From the NCBI RefSeq assembly GCF_002878395.1, contig NW_025881637.1, positions 1-64,000 of the forward strand: 64,000 nt of DNA. Reading direction: 5' to 3'. The translations under genes and the position numbers were made by a program. The notes below the pieces were generated by a model. That model saw only the letters and a program-made list of their open reading frames with translations, was not told the origin of the DNA and did not search any database. Source of the stretch: Capsicum annuum. Taxonomy: Eukaryota > Streptophyta > Magnoliopsida > Solanales > Solanaceae. This document shows, one piece after another, positions 24,544 to 37,899 of this stretch (positions are counted from its first letter, which is position 1; each line of letters opens with the position of its first letter).

Positions 24544-25240
24544 GATAGAGACCCTCAACTTAAGGGACATGCCTGAGTTAAGTTGTACAACGTATAAAGA
24601 TGGACTAGAAAAAGATTCATTATACTCAAATTTGGGAAGGTTAAAGGTGAAAATAAGAAAATGGGTCAATATAAGCTCAACTGAGGGATCAAAGAGTACA
24701 TATTCATATTTGGTTAGTTATTTAGGCTAAGAGTGGAATAAGAAAAAAATGGCCTATTATCATGTCCTAACCAACTATCTCATAACCTAAGCAAGACTAA
24801 TTGGGCAATTTATGGATTAAATACACAAAGGGCACTAGGTAAGTATCTCACACACACATGGTACCAGGTTATATTACCACTACTATCTATCCAATTCATG
24901 TAAATGCTATGCTATGATAATTTTGTCCCTAATCCTAATGCCATAACAAGATTTACAATAGTCAAACATATATTTACATCACACAGTTCACAAAATTTTT
25001 TTTGGAGGGGCATCATTTTTTTCAAAAATACTAAAAACCAAACAAAATATATAAACTACCCTTAGGTTCCTAATTTTTCTCGTAAAACAAAACACAAAAC
25101 CAAAATCAATACGATCTAAATATGTAGTTCTACTAGGATAACATAGCTGATGGGAAAAGAAACATGCCAGGAAAAACCCTCAGTTATGGTACATCCCCAC
25201 TCCCAACTAATGACTATGAATTGTCCCTAGTAAATAAATA
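24544..25240 (-). other. Element D 3' noncoding region, part 2
   Basis: Continues the region interrupted by E2. It parallels 42240-42890 of element A (cacctcaacttaa-, ggcctattatcatgtcctaac- and cacacatggtacc-type stretches). No coding frame. Confidence 0.6.
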
Positions 25241-27656
25241 TAATATAAAATAAGGGACAATGATATACCTGGTATGCTCTATGTGTCTGGATCAAAATTA
25301 CCCTCATCTAGGGTATGATGTGGATCAACTGGAGGTGGTGGTATGGTATGACTAGAAGACGTGACCACTACTATCTCAGCTCTCTTCCACTCATCAATAG
25401 AGAGGGACTCATTAGAATTGTGGGCTACCCTTTCTAAAGCCAGATCAAAGTCCATGGTGGGGTAATATAGCTCTTCCTCCTAATCTTTCTTGGTCCCAAT
25501 AATCGGGACTATATCTATCCATAAGCAACTCAAACTTCATAGTTGGTGGTGGAGGTAATGGCTGCACTAAGATTGGAATGATCTGAGGAATGACTGAAAC
25601 TTAACTCTGTGCTAGTAATCGCAACTTAGTGTATAAAAGTAGCCATCTCCTCACAAAATCTAGAGCTCATGCTGCCAAGTAGTTATCCTATCGCTAAATC
25701 TATAAAAATGAGCATAAATCTCCCTATAAAACTTTCCATCTCTATTCTTAATCTCACCTCAAAATAATTGTAATCCAAACTCAAGGCCAAATATGTGTAT
25801 ATAGAGTGGCTAACTAACTCTCCATCTAAGTGAGATGAGTTGCCACCTCATCCTGTTTATCAACCATGCACTATAGAAACTCATGTGACATCTAAATCAA
25901 ACTAGTAGCTATATAGAGAGAGGCCCAACAGATGTCTCAATGGGCTCAAAAATTGAATCCGAGGCTGATGCAGATATAGCTGTGGCCCCCTCACCAGCAA
26001 TAAATATCTTAGGCTTAACTCTTTTATTGTCTATCTCAACATACTCTACCAGAATAGATGACCTATTAAAATGGAGTGGAATAGTAGTAGGAGATAGCAT
26101 TGTTCTCTATGCAAAGATCGAGCTTACTGGACCTTTATCAAACTAATGTCATTTGTACACGTCACCTCAATCCTATAATCAACCCTGGTCATAAGTGACA
26201 CTTCGGCCACATAACATAGTTGCTAAATAAGATAACCAAAAGAGAGAGCTGTGGTCTCACCGAATGCTCTAATGTAGATCTTTAGCCAGATTAGTCTTAA
26301 AAAATCTATGCCATATCCAATAATTAGGATGGCAATTAAGGTGGCTCTATCCCACATAAGTTTGTTGTCCAAGAAAGTTAGACTCACTCTATAATGTACT
26401 ATGATTTACCAAAAATTTTCCACAAAATATAACGTTTTTGTTATCATTTTCTCTCTACCCATGTGGCATCAGTTCCAAACTCAGCAATATGGGTGCTTAT
26501 CCATCTAGCCAAATCAAATCTGTGTTTCCTATGCTTAATTCTCTCATAGCGTGCATATCCTACATGAGTCTCATCCTGTAATCAAATTCAACTGTCAATA
26601 TCGATATCTCAAACTATGGCCCAAACAATACTCAGTGGATGGCCTCCTAAAAAATATCTATATGCACCCCGGACCAAAGTATGGGCCAACTGTGGCTACT
26701 AAACCTCTCTACCCCTAAGTGGGGTAATTAATTATATCGTCGATGCATATGAAACATAGAATTCTTGAACTAGAGCTAGGCTATTTGAACCTTGGGGACA
26801 AGTCATCCACCCCAATTAATACCTATCAAATGAATCCCGCGGGTTTTGTACTCCTACTAGCCTCGTAAAATAAATCTGAACCTCTGGTACAATACTCCTT
26901 TTCAAACAACCCTACTTTATAATAAATCTATCCCACTCGTAAATGCATTGCAACCCTTCCATACACTATTTTGACAAAACCTTAATAATAGTACAGCTGA
27001 GACGTGTGTGGAGTAAGTGCTGGAGAAATAGGTCGTGGAATAAGAGGCTGAGTGTCCTATGTAGCTAGCAGAATATCATGTGCTGATGAAGATGAAATCT
27101 GTGGGGGAACCTAGGTTACACCCTCCTCAGACTGGTGAAATAGAACCAAATGTCAACTCACTAGCTAATCCAAATGCATCCCCAATCCCCTTTTCAGACT
27201 TGGAGTTGGATGCATCCACCTTATCTTGAGAACCAAAAATTAAGTCAACTGTACCTTGAACCTGACTGTACCTCATCTTCTGAATCACCTTCTCATTCTT
27301 TATACTAAGAAGAGTGTGGTGGTAATGTCTGGGTCAACTTCATCCTCGACCTCTAAACAGGTTTAAGCTGTATAGTTTGGGCCCTGCTTGTGCTGGTGCA
27401 GTCTGAGATCTTGACTGAACAATAGCTGGTACGAGCTGAGGGATCATCTAATAGGAGTTGGGCAGGCTAAGTACCCAATAGGGCCATAGCTGCTGCAACT
27501 GCAACTTGTTTCTGTGCTTTGTCTCGAGTCTTTTGTGGGGCTAATAGGGTGTTGTAATAGCTCACGTGCTACTCCTCCATGGAGCCACTCCGCTTAGGTG
27601 ACTCGTCATAGAGCCTAAACTGGACTCCCTTCTTCTATGAAGCTTTGGGTACCATT
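25241..27656 (-). pseudogene. Element D extra 3' ORF, plant 'transposon protein' type, disrupted
   Basis: From an ATG at 27656 (MVPKAS) a basic start is followed, across stops, by PRDSFDRY and CPQGSNSLALVQEFYVSYAS, then LAHTLVRGAYRYFLG and HRFDLARWISTHIAEFGTDA. Later come GYGIDFLRLIWLKIYIRAFG, TTALSFGYLI and QLCYVAEVSLMTRVDYR. The order matches the 'putative plant transposon protein' domain often found downstream of gypsy pol in Solanaceae (I believe PF20167). The more N-terminal part of the domain is near 26800 and the C-terminal part near 26150. Its role is unknown; by position it corresponds to the env-like slot of Athila. No hydrophobic transmembrane stretch was seen. Confidence 0.6.
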
Positions 27657-28984
27657 ATACCTAAAAATGTTGTTGACAGTATCTAAAATACAAGAATGGA
27701 ACAAAAAAATTAGAAAAAAATGGATGATCCCGGATAGGACTGCCTACACTTACTGTGGCCTTAGGTACTACTTATGGGGTCCGTAGATACCCTTGTATAT
27801 ATCACACAAAGCCATGAAGTTTTAGGGCTTCATGTCTAATACTTATGAGGCCAATTACACCCATGTAGGTACTACTTACAAGGCCCATAAACAGCCTCCT
27901 AAGTCACTTTCAGAGAGTTGGTCAATTTTTCTCAAAATTTTTTATCCCACACAATGTATATTTAAATTTTTATCCCAATTGTGTACTCTACAACATGTAA
28001 CAATTTAAGTTCATAGGTATTGCATAAGTATTTTCAGGCTTTCCCTTTACTGTTCAACTTCTGCTTACATAACCTGAGTGATCACATGTTTCCTAAATAG
28101 AAATCATGCAACAAATTCACTTTTATCCATTTTAGGCTCCATAATTATCAAGATTCAAGAGACTTGGACAAATTAAAGGCTATTACAAGCAATAGCTCAA
28201 GTGCGATGTTAAAGACCATGTTGTTACTAAAGTTGGAGCCAAAATTATTACTTGTATTCGTAGAGACTTGAAAGTAGAAGATGAATAATATGAACTTTAG
28301 CCCTACTCTATGAATTGTGTATGCAAGTGATAGGGTTTTAGGAGATATTTACCTTTTTATAGATTAAGATGGAACGTGAGGAATTTGAGTAGGTGTAGGA
28401 GTTTTAAAGTGTAGTAGTGGGGATAATGGATAGATACTTAGATTTAAAAAGGCACTGGTAGGGTCAGATTAGGTCAGGTCACTTGAGCCCAACCCAGATT
28501 TTTTAAAATTTTGACCCAAGGATTTGGGTCAACTTATAGGGCCACTTACAATCCGTAAGTGGTACTTATGGTGGCCATAAGTTCCTCCCTAAGTGACCTT
28601 TCAGATTTCCCTTCCTCTAATTTTGATGACCTTCATAAGTAGGGCCGTAAGTATTACTTATGATCCCTAAAAGTGGGCCCGTAAGTACAACTTCAGAGAC
28701 CCAAAAATCCTTAGAAATTTTGTTTGACACCTACGACACTACTTACCTGTTGTAGGTGGGGCTTATGACCCCCATAAGTGGGTCCGTAAGTCCACTTACC
28801 TGGACTTGTCTGAATTTTACAATTTTTACCAGCTTCTAGGTATTTTCCTATGCTTTAAACCTAAAAAAATGAAAGCAAAGTGAATATTAATACACCAAAT
28901 TTCCTCCCAATCAACTCTTGATTTAATGTCGCAGCATGACATGGCTATGTTGGGTACTGAGACCACAAACAAACCTATGGGTTG
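27657..28984 (-). other. Element D spacer with ACTTAYGG/CCRTAAGT motif array
   Basis: A noncoding spacer between the extra ORF and pol. Two clusters (about 27720-27920 and 28535-28810) carry many copies of actta(c/t)gg and cc(g/a)taagt, the same words found in the U3 of D's own LTRs. The right edge has the conserved gggttgcctcccaagaagc segment that follows the last stop of the coding region in A-D. Confidence 0.65.
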
Positions 28985-31765
28985 CCTCCCAAGAAGCTCC
29001 TGATTTATTACTTGGAACGACTCGTTTGCCTTGTCTACTCAGACTTCTCTATGGCTTACATCAACATAAACCCTCACTTTCTCAATATCTCCCATATAGT
29101 GCTTAATATATTGACCGTTTACCTTGAATGAGGCTTCTCCGTCTCGCTTCAACTCAATCACACCATGCGAGAATACTCTAACCACAGTGAGTTTTGAATT
29201 ATACAACAAAATCATGTCACCAAGTAGAAATACCCTTTTGTCAATCATTTTATCACAATGTAGCTTCATCTTCTCCTTGTACAAAGTTGAACTCTCATAA
29301 TCTCGAAGTCGGAATTCATCCAACTCATTTACCTTACTCATCCTCAAATTTGTAGCTTTACTCCACTCAAAATTTAGTGTTTTTCATTGCCTATAGTGCC
29401 TTGTGCTCTAGTTCAAACAGCAAATGGCATAACATACCACACACAAGTCAATATGGACGGGCACCTATAAGGGCTTTAAAAGGTGTACGGTAGGCCCATA
29501 GTGTATCGTCTATCTTTCTCGACCAATCAGTCTGGTTGGCATTATAGCCTTCGCCAATATAGACTAGATTCACGATTAGAAAGTTCAACTTGCCCACTTA
29601 TCTAGAGATTATAAGGTGTTTCCACCTTATGTTTTACAATATACTTTTTTAGTAGGGCCCTAAGGAGATAATTGTAGAAGTGACACCCACCATCACTTAT
29701 AATAGAACGTGGAGTGACAAACCTTGAGATTATGTTCTTCATCAATAATGTGGTGACACTTCAAACCTCATTATTGGGAAGCAAAACTGTCTGCACCCAT
29801 TTATACATACAGTCGACTACTACTAGGATATATATCATCCCATAAGAACTCACAAATAGGTATATGAAATTATTTCCTCATTAATCAAACAACCTTAACT
29901 CCAAAATAGGTGTCATGGGGAGCTCATATTTTCATGAAATATTTCTTTGCCACTGACACTGATCACATGACCAAGCATAATAATAGGCATCATTGTAGAT
30001 AGTCAACTAATAGTACCCATATTGTAGAATTTTATGGGTTGTATGGGTGCCACCATGATGACCCCTAACTGGTGATGAATGATAAGCCGCAAGAATGCTC
30101 ATCATCTCTATCTTAGGAATACACCTTCGAATGACTCCATCCACAAACACCTAAAATAGATAAGGCTCATCCCTGAAAAACTTGTGTACCTCATGTATGA
30201 ATTGCTTGCACTACTGAAAAGACAAGTCTTCTAGGACAAGATCAATTGCCAAATAATTGGAAAAAATAGTAAACCAGGCGATTAAGTCTTGAGATCCTTC
30301 CAAGACCTGCTCATCTGGAAAAGTATCAACAAATTCAAGATCATCCCCTAATATCAGCATTACCTCCTCTTTGAGGTGGGATAAGTGGTCTGCAACCTAG
30401 TTTTTAGTGCATTTTTGGTCTTTCACCTTAAAGTCAAATTCCTGCAGCAATAGCACCAAATGAATAAACCTTGACTTAACATCTTTATTCAACATCATAT
30501 ACTTCAATATTGCATGATCAATATGAATAATAACTTTGTTCCCAATCAAATAAGACATAACTTTCTCAAAAGAAAAAACATCGCAAGTAACTCTTGCTCA
30601 ATAACTATATAATTTATTTTTGCGGGGTTTAGTTCTTTGTTAGAATAGATTAGGTGAAGAATATTTTCATGGCTTTGGATTAGGACAACTCCTAAGGACA
30701 CACCACTAGAATCATACGTCACCTCAAATGGCATGGACCAGTCTAGAGACACAATAATAGGAGCCGAGATCAACCGCTCTTTAAGTCACTCAAAGGCTTT
30801 GAGACAAGCATCATCAAATACAACTTCACTTCTCTAAAATTGTTCATAATGGATTAGAAATTTTAGAGAAGTCCTTTATTAACCTCTTTTAAAACCCAGC
30901 ATGAGCCAAGAATCTCCATATACCTTTGACTAAAATAGGTATAGACAATTTTTCAATCACTTCAATTTTTGATCAAGCAACCTCTATACCCTTCTTTGAA
31001 ATCTTGTGCCCCAATGGTATGCCCTCTTTCACCATAAAGTGACACTTTTCCTAATTTAACACCGCATTGCATTCCTCACATCTCTGAAGTGCATTGGCAA
31101 AATAGGCCAGACAATTATCAAAAGATCTCCCATAACTGAAAAATCATCCATGATCACCTCTATAGTATCCTCCACCATAACAAAAAAGATCAATATCATG
31201 CAACACTTAAAGGTGGAGGAAGCATTGCAAAGTACGAATGACATTCTCTTGAACGCAAAAGTACCTTATGAGCATGTAAAAGTATTCTTCTCTTGGTCTT
31301 TTGGGGCAATACAAATCTGATTATACCCCGAATAACCATAAAAAATAGTACTACCCTCTGCCTGCAAGTTTGTCTAGCATCTGGTTTATGAGCGGCATAG
31401 GGAAATGGTCCTTTTATATCTACGTGTTTAACTTTCAATAATCCATGCACACTCTTCATCCTGTAATTCGTCTCATGGGAAATAATTCATTCTTTTTGTT
31501 TGGGACCACAGTGATCCCACCTTTCTTAGGTACGCACTAAATTGGGGTCACCTATTTCTGTCAGTAATAAAATAAACCACTCCCACATCTAACCACTTTA
31601 TGATCTTTTTTTTACCACCTCTTGCATAGGTGGGTTTAAATAATGCTGGTTCTTAATGCTAGGCACAAAATCTAAATCAAGTTTAATTTTATAGGTACAA
31701 ATCTCGGATGGAATCCCAACAATATCTTTAATGGTCCATTTAATGGCCCTTTTGAATCTCTATAA
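28985..31765 (-). pseudogene. Element D pol: RT, RNase H, integrase (Athila-like), disrupted
   Basis: Minus strand, in order. The RT start (KWTIKDIVGIPSEICTYKIK, near 31750) is followed by GVVYFITDRN, then MSFVLCNASSTFKCCM and IEVIMDDFSVMGD (31244-31100). The RT catalytic MDD is present. After a frameshift comes CHFMVKEGIPLGHKIS. RNase H follows (DWSMPFEVTYDSSGVSLGVV, 30773-30546). Integrase keeps its HHCC finger (YHSSPVRGHHGG then SCDQCQ near 30000), and its end is at 29347-29039 (ELDEFRLRDYESSTLYKEKM, then FKVNGQYIKHY). Stops and frameshifts throughout make it inactive. Confidence 0.88.
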
Positions 31766-33480
31766 TATTGAGATCAATGTCTCAACATATGTATTCAATA
31801 AATCAGCAGCAATAATGACTGATAAGGTATTTTTGGTCCCTAGTGATGATGACTAGACAGTGATTATCATTCTTAGAATTTTAAACAATGATGCTCAGAA
31901 GAGTTCTTAGTTGATGCTGATTCAAAGTTGCTGACATTTGAACAAATTGGTCCTCTAGTAGTTTAATAACGATAGCATGTGATTCAACTTTTTGGATCAT
32001 TCTCAAAATATTTGTCTTAATTCCTTAAGGAAGCTCTCTTCATTCTCGACCCCTTAACCAGCTTGGCAAGCAATGATTCCATCCTCAAATCAGAACAACG
32101 ATTCCCTGGCTGAACTTACACACCACTCTTCTCTTTATAATCATCCTTACTTCTCCAGTCACCATCTCTCTTTCAGCTTTAATTCCTATACCTGTCCACA
32201 TATTAGTTCCAACCTTGCTTCTCTTACCGCGAGTTCCAGGAGTCCTGAGTGGACCCTTGGACGTTGGCTCAGAAAGCTGTCTTTTTTCTATCTAGATACT
32301 TTTCATCTTTCTCATTATCATACATATACTACCTAGAATATTTACCTTGTGCGCCTATAGCACTCACTTTTTCTACTTCGAAAGCTGCAAAATTCTTAGT
32401 AAGTACCCCGATTTTAGTCCTAAACTATGCTACCTTTTATGCCACGGTATTAACTAGAATTCTCTGCTCATTGAAAGCACTAATAACATAAGTGTTGGTT
32501 TCTCTTTTTGCCTCATAATTATGCAACCCTCAATTGGTATTAGAGACTCAGTCAAAAATTTCTATAGCTAACTCCCAACAAAGGCTTATAAAAGCCCCAA
32601 CAATAATAGTATCAACAACAACTTCTTTATTGGCATTTAAGTCTCTATAGAATATCTCAAGCAAATTCTTCTCTAAAATTCTTGATTGGGCAACATCATC
32701 AACTTTTTCTTGAATCTCAACCATTTTTCATATAGCATTTTTGAATGCAATTACCTAAAATTATATATCTCATCCTTCAACTATAATATTCTTGAAGGTG
32801 GAAAGAATTAGTCCAAGAATTGCTTTTTCAACTCATTCCAATTAGTGATAGACCCACGAGGTAGTTCCCCTATCCACGATGTTTCTTAGCCAGTAAAAGA
32901 GAATGGGAACAACCTGAGTGTCAAAGCATCCTGACTCATTCTAGGTGAATTATACGATGTGCAGATCCCAACGAAAGTCATTATATGCATGTTTGCATTA
33001 TCAGTCGTCAAACCAGCAAACACACCTTTCAGATTAAAGCAAATGAATCATAGCACTCATAATATCAAACTTCACCTTTTAGGGTAAATTAATAGAAATG
33101 ACAACTCCTATCTCGAAAGGCTCAACATACCCTAATTCTTTCTCTAGATCATCATATACTGGTGAGTACTAAAAAACTGGGGGTACTTAAGCTCTATATC
33201 TTCTAGCTTTGTTGAGTGCTACTCAACGCTCTTCTTCTTGTCTCACTCTATACTTTTGAACTGCACGATGGGAAACAGCATCCCTCTTTTCAATTTTTTA
33301 ATCTAAAAACTGAGCTTTGATTTGCTCAACTATTTCTTAAACACTATGTGGAGGTGGGCGATCTGATTAGGGTCATCATGAGCCCTATGCTCCTTCTCTT
33401 CCATCTTATGATTCTGTCATAAGGTCCACTCCGGCTCAATATCAAGTGAGATAAAGGGATTTCCTTGACACCAAATAGTG
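31766..33480 (-). pseudogene. Element D gag, disrupted
   Basis: Minus strand, readable in pieces. NMHIMTFVGICTSY, ALTLRLFPFSFTG and ELPRGSITNWNELKKQFLD lead to FFPPSRIL, which is the capsid core of Athila-like gag, near 33000-32800. Then come LRFKKKLM and further short segments. A protease could not be recognised between gag and RT, either deleted or too decayed. Plus-strand open frames at 32073-32491 overlap this region and have no similarity. Confidence 0.7.
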
Positions 33481-33567
33481 GGCATACACCAACGTATGCC
33501 CTTAAAAATAGCAAAAATTTATAACCAATAACCTCAACAACTTCAATCAATCAATCTATCATCGTGT

Positions 33568-33585
33568 AACCCGATAACGACATCA
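33568..33585 (-). other. Element D primer-binding site (tRNA-Asp), transition-mutated
   Basis: The minus strand reads TGATGTCGTTATCGGGTT near the 5' LTR. It matches 11 of 18 bases of TGGCGCCGTTGCCGGGGA, and most differences are G-to-A or C-to-T, as expected from cytosine methylation decay. Confidence 0.55.
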
Positions 33586-33587
33586 AA

Positions 33588-34868
33588 ATTTAATTCCAGC
33601 AAAAACTATAACTCCAATAAAGTATAAGGTGGTCATAATAAAATATATAACCCAACAAAAGTTTGGGGTCAAACCCACAAGAATAGGCCAAATTTTTATC
33701 ACAAACTTATTGAAGTAACCAAAAAAATGTAGAAAAGTAAATGCAGGGATTTTGTAATAACAATAAAAATGGTAATAGATCTTGATCGGTTTAGATTGAA
33801 ATCAATATGAGTTGAATACTAGGACTATGTTCTCCCTGAATTTCTAATTTCATATACTTATCGTGCTTCATAAAAAAACCTGAATGCCTTGCATGCAGAA
33901 TTTGACAAGTTATGTACCACTAACTGTCTTGTGAACACCTTTGGTACAGTTTACTCTTCATCTTTCAAGTCTCAGAGTGTCTCCTTAATAACCCTTGTCT
34001 TGGATCCCAGATTAACTATAATCTTCTTAGAGTCAAGTCAATTAGATGACGGTTGATAACCTCAAATTGCTGTCGTTATCTTATTTTCCTAATCTTTACT
34101 TCTGTTTTGAAGTATCGAATACAGACAGGTTTATAACGTCTGCAGTCGTTAAGATAGAATCAAACTGAAGAAGAAAGCAATACATCCAAGAATATTTATC
34201 AAGAATGACTTTGTGCTTCCTCTTCTTCGTTATTCCATTAGGGTTCCCACAATCCTATCTAAGTGGTTTCTCCACTCATATTGGCAAGAACATCCATAGA
34301 ATTCATGAAATAAAGCATGTGAATAATCTTATAATAATTTAAGAAAAAAAACCAAAATCTCAAATCAATATCCAACCGTAGAAACCAACAACAATGGATT
34401 CCAATATCAAAAATCAAATCTCATATTCAATATAGTGTTGTCAATGTAAAGAGTGCATAAACTAATACAAAAATATCAAACGGGTATTAATAGAATACAT
34501 CAAAACCAAAAATATTCTAACCAGAATAAAAAGCAAAACTAAGTCGACCACAACTTATGGACCCACTTATAGGCCGTAAGTACTACTTATGGACCCCTGG
34601 CTGGGGTACAAGAGTCAGACAAACTCTCCATACTGTAGAAAACCACCTATGATGGAACTTACGAGGGGCGTAAGTGGTACTTATGCCCGTAAGTGACCCT
34701 CTGTAACTCTCAGAACAAACTTTAGACTTCAGCTGCTTAGAATAGTTTTCTTCCGACACTTATTTGGCAACTTATGGTGGTCGTAAATGGGGTCCTCTAT
34801 ACACTTCAAATCTTTTTCTTCTTTTCAGCTACAACCTAGTTTCCTGAAAACCACACACAAAAATACAT
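33588..34868 (-). repeat. Element D 5' LTR, truncated
   Basis: Aligns with the D 3' LTR from its left end to aaaaatacat, then stops. The last roughly 80 bp present in the 3' LTR are missing. The U3 motif array is at 34550-34800, including the perfect inverted pair acttacg...cgtaagt. Confidence 0.8.
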
Positions 34869-35136
34869 TGTTGACACTCAATTTTGACCTCCCGATATGC
34901 CCCTAGTTTGATGTTTTACCAAAACTATTAATTTCGAATATTAGTTATTTTTTTGGAATCAAATAAATATTAACGTGTGACATTCATAATTTTAAGATAT
35001 AAAATTTATTTTTTATCATATTTTTTACATATAATTTATTAATTTAATCATAATATTTTTTATGTAATTTTATTAATATTTATTAAATTATTGTCATAGA
35101 TATTCATGCTCATAATTTCATGAATATGTTATCTAT

Positions 35137-35233
35137 TATTATTATTATTATTATTATTATCATTATTATCATAATCATTATATTTTTATTATTATTGTTG
35201 TTGTTGTTGTTGTTACTATTATTATTATTATTT
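35137..35233. repeat. (ATT)n / (TTG)n compound microsatellite
   Basis: Runs of tattat, then attgttgttgttgttg, then attatt inside block F. Confidence 0.95.
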
Positions 35234-36910
35234 ATATGATTTTACTATTCATTAAATCATTTAAAAAAATCATTTTGAATTTATTACCAACAATTTATAT
35301 AATATATTGATTTTATATAATAACTTTCATAACATTTTTACTCTTTTTCTCATTATTATTATGAAATTATTATTACATTTATTAAATAGCACCCAAATTC
35401 AATTTAATCTCTTAATTTATTTAAATTCTAGATATTTTTGTACTCAATTTATGTAAATTTTAATTAAAATTGATGTCAATTCTAATCTAAATTTTTTCAC
35501 AACTTAAAGTCCCCAATTTAGTTTTAGTTTCAAACACTATTTGACCCAATTCCAAACGTATTTTTAATTTTAAATCTTAATTGTATATCAAAATCAATCC
35601 AACGGCTGAGATTAGTGCATCATTTTATTTTTATTTTAATATTATACAAACCCAAAGGCCCCAAAACCCAAAAATCATTTCCTTCAAATCAGCTACTTTC
35701 CCATTTCTTTTCTCTCTCTCATTTTCCTCAAATCAATCGTGTCACCATACGGCGAACTGCCGCCGGTGGACCTCCTGTCGCCTTTAATCAAAGCTAAAAA
35801 GCAACCGTCTCTATCATCAGCCTCCCTATCTTATTTCTCTCCCTCTAATTCTCATTAAAATAAGATTAGCCACCATCGTCGGTCATCACTGATCGACAAT
35901 TCTGCTTTCTCTGTCAGCGTCACCATCTTTCCTTCTACCGGTTATCCAATATATGATGCCCACAGCCCACCAGTTGTGAAATAAATAACTGCCATAGCAG
36001 CCGCCCTTTCCTCTGGCAAAACAATCACCGGTAGCCGCGAAATAGCCCTCCAGCACATTGTTACTACCCCATCTACTCCAACGAGTAGGCTAGCCACCGA
36101 CAAATCTTCCAATTGGAGAACTACCACTAGACTCGCCGCTCCATGTATCGATAAAATATCACTGTAAGAATGATGAAACTTACGACGGATTCTTAGAATC
36201 CATTCCAAGTTTGTTTCTCTATTTAAATGTAGGTCAATTTACTATTATCATCTTTTTTTACTTTTTTTAGACAGATTATTAAATTTAAAATAGATGAAAA
36301 TGGATTATGTTTTGACACGATTTATTCAATTATGTGTTTATTTTATATCATTGAATTGACATATGTGAAAGCCTTAAATTCTATCATCTTTGGTCTACCT
36401 TGATTATTTATTCTTGAGTACTATTTTTATTCAATTCTTAAACTCTGGTTCCATTGGACGTTAATTGAAATCGCTGTTGATGTTGAGAGTTTTATCTATT
36501 GGGATAGAATTATCATGTTGCTACTTTTCTTTGCTCAAGTTGATTCATGATAGTATTAGTGTGGTAAAAATAATTATTTATGGATTCTCCTACGATGTAT
36601 TAATTCAAATTTTATGAATGTCAGGGGAACATATCCATCCTTATATCATAGTTTGATTATTTTTGAAATTGCTCATTAATTTTATCATGTCTCCATTCAC
36701 TTTAGACTGCATCGTGGTACTTGGAAACTTATTGTATATTTTTGTTAAATAGTTGATTGTGAGATTGTGATAATTAATAGCATTTCATCTCTTGATTTGA
36801 AATTATTTATTTTTTTATATTTTCGATAAATTTCATGATCTTATGATCTCTTTTATTTGGCCTAGGCAGATCTTTCTTTAGTTATGGTATATTGTGGTTT
36901 GGCTATTTTT

Positions 36911-36963
36911 TATTTAGTTTTACTCCCCCCCCCCCCTATTTTAAATATTTTTTTTTTTTTTAT
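36911..36963. repeat. Poly-C and poly-T runs
   Basis: About 13 consecutive C near 36915, followed closely by about 14 T near 36948. Such runs are prone to assembly or sequencing error. Confidence 0.9.
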
Positions 36964-37142
36964 GGAAAACATAATATTTCCATGTCAAATACATTTTTAT
37001 TTGAGTGGATTTTACTTATGTATTTTAAAAAAAATTGGACTGACTTCATTTTGAAAAGATTCAGCCATCTATTTAATGAATGAAAATTATTTTAATTGAT
37101 TTTCAGAATATTCTGCCTTTCTTTTATTTTCAGGACTACTCA

Positions 37143-37152
37143 CTATAAATAT
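37143..37152 (+). promoter_or_regulatory. TATA box in block F
   Basis: ctataaatatccctcttctc is a strong plant TATA context, with a pyrimidine-rich stretch downstream. It supports a plus-strand LTR promoter. Confidence 0.5.
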
Positions 37153-37899
37153 CCCTCTTCTCTCATTTGAAAGACAATATTTCATTCTCTATTACTCTTT
37201 ATACAAAAAAAAGAAAGAATTCTCTACATTTAAAATATTTCTTGCTTTTTTTACTTGAGGCTGCTTCAGTTATTTTGGAATTACAATTTTTTTTCATCTC
37301 CTACTCTTTCATAAAATAGAAAATATTCTACTCTTGGCTTTCAAAAACACCCGATTCAAGTTCCTGATCTTATTTACTAATTGGCTGCAACATTTGTGTT
37401 CAAATTATACTTTTTCTATCCTACATTACTTCATTTAACCGATTAGTTTTCTTCTTTATTATCTTAAGATCTTTAAATGATAGCATGGTATAGTCTTTGC
37501 GACTGTTTGATTGTTTGTTGTGTTGCCTATGAATGATGGTTATCCTATTTTATTTAACCAATGCAAGGATGCAGGTACAGTATCAATTTCGATAGATTTG
37601 CCTTTGTGTATTTTTTTTGCCTATAAGCAGGTACGATGATCGAATTGTGCTATAATATTACTGTCATTAGAGAAATTTAGCCGTATTCTTTTTTTTGTTT
37701 ATTTCGTTATCAAAATTTAGGTTTGTAATAACCTATTGTACAAATATTGATATACATAGTGAAAATTATAGGACTGCTTATGAGCAGCGGAGATTACATG
37801 CTTATGTGAACTACTTTATCTCCTAGGCAAAACCTATTGTAAGATCTTCAATTAAATTATTTTACTACTTGGAAATAATGTTTCATATTTATTAATTAA

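Larger units (their letters stand above)
18119..34868 (-). mobile_element. Element D: Athila-like retrotransposon with full but decayed gene set
   Basis: Minus-strand element with its 3' LTR at 18119-21574 (split by solo LTR E1) and a truncated 5' LTR at 33588-34868. From right to left it has a primer site, gag, RT, RNase H, integrase, a spacer, an extra ORF, 3' noncoding DNA (split by solo LTR E2) and a purine tract. The right end of the 5' LTR is lost where block F begins, so no TSD can be checked. The left end cuts the LINE at 18118. It is the only one of the four related elements (A-D) that retains polymerase and integrase sequence. Confidence 0.8.

Noticed and set aside
25241..27656. Envelope gene in element D
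   Set aside because: The position fits an Athila env-like slot, but no signal peptide or transmembrane segment was seen, and the readable motifs fit the plant transposon-protein domain instead.
35581..35797. Overlapping plus-strand open frames in block F
   Set aside because: Low-complexity composition over pyrimidine-rich LTR sequence; no family similarity.
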